Positions 61,182 to 64,000 of a stretch of 64,000 nucleotides of DNA are shown one piece after another; positions within the stretch are counted from its first letter, which is position 1, and each line of letters starts with the position of its first letter. The notes beneath the pieces were generated by a model. It searched no databases. It was not told the DNA's origin and saw only the letters and a program-made list of their open reading frames with translations. The stretch lies in contig NC_092570.1 in the NCBI RefSeq assembly GCF_037975245.1, forward strand, positions 13,971,001 through 14,035,000. The letters run 5' to 3'. The position numbers and the translations under genes are program-made. This stretch comes from Apostichopus japonicus. Taxonomy: Eukaryota; Echinodermata; Holothuroidea; Aspidochirotida; Stichopodidae.

Positions 61182-62825
61182 CTGGAATGAAGAGAAAATT
61201 GGCAGCTTGAGCTATGACAATGAATACATAGAATCATCAAACAGGGTGGTATTGCAATAAATGTGTAAGTATGTATCTTTTACTCATTTTCAAATTTTGC
61301 ACCATATTTGTTTGAACTGTAGTACAAATACCAATAAACAATACAATTAAAAAAAAACATACAATCATGAAATCAAGTTAAATAGGGAAATCTTATCTGA
61401 AGTTGAAGGAAAGTTTACATTAGGCTGCATGACTAGGCCTATGTATTTGATATGGCAGGCATTATAAAATGCATACAGTGTATGTATGTTTTGAAGAATC
61501 AAACAAATCTGTCATAACATTCTATCTGTACCAAAAGATAACATCAAAGAAAATCTGTATCATTGTCACAATTTAGAAACAGTACACTGCACTAATCTGG
61601 TCTCTGAATTTCTGTGTATGTTTGGAAATATTTGTTGATATACTTTATAGATGGATCAACCCAATTACAGCGTGAACAGAAGTACGGACTACGGTCACTT
61701 TTTAACATTAGGGGTTTCTATGTAATATAGTGGAGCCTAGCCTAAGCTGTAACGTTGGTGTAGACCGTTAGGTTACTGAAGGTTGGCTGTATACTAAGCC
61801 TACACTCGGGCAAGCTTCTCCTCTTACCCTTACTGTCTTAGTCTTACTATGAATTGAAAAGTAATGTAAAGAAGAAGCTATCGTATTGAACTACATAAAA
61901 CTTACATCAGTGTTCCCAAATTGTTTATACTGAATAAGATGCAGATTACGACACTATTCCTCGGCTCGATCTCCGTGTACCGAAAGCATCTCTGCTTTAG
62001 TTGAATCTCTGTTGACCCAATACTGTGCTGTGGAACGCCAATAGAGTATTTTTTTCTGTTGTTCAGTAGGGTTAGGACTTAGGTGAGGACCTGGGATTGT
62101 TATCAATACACGTAAACACTTGATCTGCGGCTAGGCTAGACCATTTTCAAGTCTGCCTCAAACGCAGACCAAAGAGGACTTAGAAACCATTCCTTGCTGT
62201 ATTCAATTCGAACCAAAGGACATTTCTTTTATTCGAACAGTGCCAATGAAATACGGGAATGCACTATCGTATTTTCATCAGGTACTACTACTAGGAGCCA
62301 TGTAACTAACACTACAATTACTATATAGTTAGGCTAGTTAGTGAGCATATATTAGATGGCAACCATAGATACGATCGCTTACTGTAGGTTAACTGGAGAC
62401 TGTTGCATCTTTTAGGCCTAGCCATTTCACATATTAGACCTATCAAGTATCAGCCTAGAATTGTAATATGCCTACACTTTAGGTGCATTGACCCCCCCCC
62501 CCCCCCCCCGTGCTTGTTGACCTTTCAGATTGCTTTCCGCACATGTTGATTGGTTATTGAACAGTGTATCAAGGTGATGTGAGTTGTGTCTCTAAAGTCT
62601 AATTATTGCACTGGGTTTCATTGATATGTGCTAAATTCTTTCTCGATTCTCCTAGCCACTTTGACATATGAGCCTTAATTGTGTCTCTTTATGAAGAATA
62701 AATTGTAGAAAATTGGCACTGAGAAACAGGTAACTAGGCCTAAGTTAAGTAAATTTGTTGTTGATAGTTAGTATAGTACAGTACCAACCAAAACAGTTTA
62801 AAGTGAGATAACTATCTCTTCACAG
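61182..62825. promoter_or_regulatory. Divergent interval between CWC15 and the PLP enzyme gene
   Basis: Must contain the non-coding first exons and promoters of both genes: CWC15 has an acceptor at 61182-61183 on the minus strand, and the PLP gene one ending at 62825 on the plus strand. A long C-run lies at about 62491-62510. No core promoter motif is certain. Confidence 0.4.
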
Positions 62826-62891
62826 AAAGTGATTACCTTAGAAGCTTTTTCAAAGTTTTGTCATCAGATCAGAGTTCAACAATGCTGTAAG

Positions 62892-63636
62892 ATGTCAACC
62901 TTTACTTCATCAAGATTACACAACGGCTTGAAGAAAGCAAATGAAAAGTTGAGCAAAGAACTGAGGACCCATTCAACAAGCAAAGTTCTAAAATACAAGC
63001 CACCAGATTGGGCTCAGGATCTGTGTGGTATCCCTGCCATGAAATTAAAGGTATTTACTTAGTCCCTTGATCATTGTGCAGCAAAACAGAATTCAGTAAA
63101 GTTAGCATAAGTTGAAATTCACAACATTTAATTAATCCAAGATATATCTTCCCAAATATTATCTATGCATCATTATCTAGCTTATATGTGGCCAGCATTT
63201 ATTTAAATATATGTTCTTTGTCTTCTGCATACTGTAGAAATACAGCTCAGTATAAAATTAGCTTGCCAGAATGTGTCTACATGCAATGTCTGCAACTCTA
63301 CATCTTTGACAAACACAATGTTTGCCCAATACTAGATGAGAATTGAGAAGAAGGATTTGCATACTTGCATCTACACAAAAGGGTTTTCCCCCTTCAGATT
63401 CACAATATATCTATTCTCTCTCACATTCTTGCATTTCCATTTTAAAGACGCCTCCAAACTACTTTTGGTTATGTGCGACTTAAATGGTTTTCTCACCTCT
63501 TTTCTCTTCTGTCTTTGTTCAGCTTAGCAATTATAACACCCCTATTCATAGATGGTACCTTCCAGGCATTCCAGAAGACTTTGAAGTTTATATCAAGAGA
63601 GATGATCTCACAGGATGCAGTCTTTCAGGAAACAAG
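62892..63636 (+). CDS. D-cysteine desulfhydrase / ACC deaminase family PLP enzyme, 5' part (2 exons), runs off the window
   Basis: Coding exons 62892-63050 and 63523-63636 join in phase 0. The protein starts MSTFTSSRLHNGLKK. Exon 1 ends KPPDWAQDLCGIPAMKLK. Exon 2 gives TPIHRWYLPGI, then VYIKRDDLTGCSLSGNK. The pattern T-P-x-x-x-L, IKRDDLTG and SGNK is the N-terminal signature of fold-type II PLP enzymes of the ACC deaminase / D-cysteine desulfhydrase group; the lysine of SGNK is the expected Schiff-base residue. Family reactions are D-cysteine to sulfide, ammonia and pyruvate, or ACC deamination; which applies cannot be told from this part. An acceptor (CTCTTCACAG) at 62816-62825 shows an upstream non-coding exon. 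An in-frame GTG at 62829 is not taken as start. Divergent from CWC15. The remaining exons lie outside. Confidence 0.8.
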
Positions 63637-63659
63637 GTAACACGATAACATTTGCCTGT

Positions 63660-64000
63660 GGTACTGGGGGTGATCTTGCTGTCTGTGGTAGTGTAAATTA
63701 TGTTGTCTGTGGTAGTGGAGATGATGTTGTCTTTGCTAGTGGAGATGATGTTGTCTGTGCAAGTGGATATGATGTTGTCTGCTGCAGTGGTGATGATGTT
63801 GTCTTACGTGCTCGTGGTGATGTTGTCCGCTAATGTGATGATGTTGTTGCCTATGCTAGTGGATATGATGTTGTCTGCTGCAGTGGTGATGATGTTGTCT
63901 GTTCTAGTGGTGATGTTGTCCGCTGCAGTGGTGATGTCATTGTCTATGCTAGGGGAGATGATGTTGTCTGCTGCAGTTGTGATGATGTTGTCTGTTCTAG
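63660..64000 (+). repeat. 24-bp minisatellite in the intron after the GNK exon, continuing past the window
   Basis: Units like GATGATGTTGTCTGCTGCAG, then TGGT, repeat with point changes from about 24 nt past the exon 2 donor to the window end. The period is a multiple of three, so an open frame (GDDVVCAS-like octapeptides) appears. It is not taken as coding because the intron has an in-frame stop right after the donor. Confidence 0.85.

Noticed and set aside
62829-62891. N-terminal extension of the PLP enzyme from a GTG
   Set aside because: There is no ATG in this stretch; the first in-frame ATG is at 62892 and the acceptor at 62825 indicates a 5' UTR.

Overview
This is a eukaryotic, AT-rich, intron-rich animal genomic window. 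No bacterial or viral gene organisation is visible. The gene content points to a marine invertebrate deuterostome, most likely an echinoderm: a ZC3H13 orthologue, CWC15, TMEM126A, an SLC10A3/A5-type transporter with an N-terminal luminal domain, and an animal copy of the D-cysteine desulfhydrase / ACC deaminase family. The many short hAT-like elements and tRNA-derived SINEs fit this. The phylum is an inference.

Layout. 1-19.9 kb is gene-poor: short hAT-like elements (362-658, 10369-10730), one copy of a long TIR element (1323-3020), AT and pentanucleotide arrays, a degenerate 36-bp tandem repeat and a 350-bp foldback element. 19985-35755 on the minus strand is a full 13-exon ZC3H13 gene (1304 codons, all splice phases agree), a subunit of the m6A writer complex. 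Its intron 4 is about 2.2 kb of a 34-bp minisatellite whose unit is a copy of the end of exon 4 plus its 5' splice site, with two partial exon-4 copies embedded. 37898-39700 (+) is TMEM126A in three coding exons, divergent from ZC3H13. 40-47.8 kb holds transposons, a tRNA-derived SINE and a >100-copy ATC array. 47859-49358 (+) is the SLC10-type transporter, whose coding region lies in one exon. A hAT-like element follows 80 bp after its stop. 52214-54079 is the complete, oppositely oriented copy of the long TIR element. 57504-61098 (-) is the complete 6-exon spliceosome gene CWC15. 62892-end (+) holds the first two coding exons of a PLP enzyme, divergent from CWC15 and running off the window.

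Functional links. ZC3H13 (m6A writer) and CWC15 (Prp19-associated spliceosome factor) are both nuclear RNA-processing proteins, but they are 22 kb apart with unrelated genes between, so no operon-like logic is claimed. Two divergent gene pairs (ZC3H13/TMEM126A and CWC15/PLP enzyme) could share promoter regions. The most unusual object is the splice-donor minisatellite inside ZC3H13.
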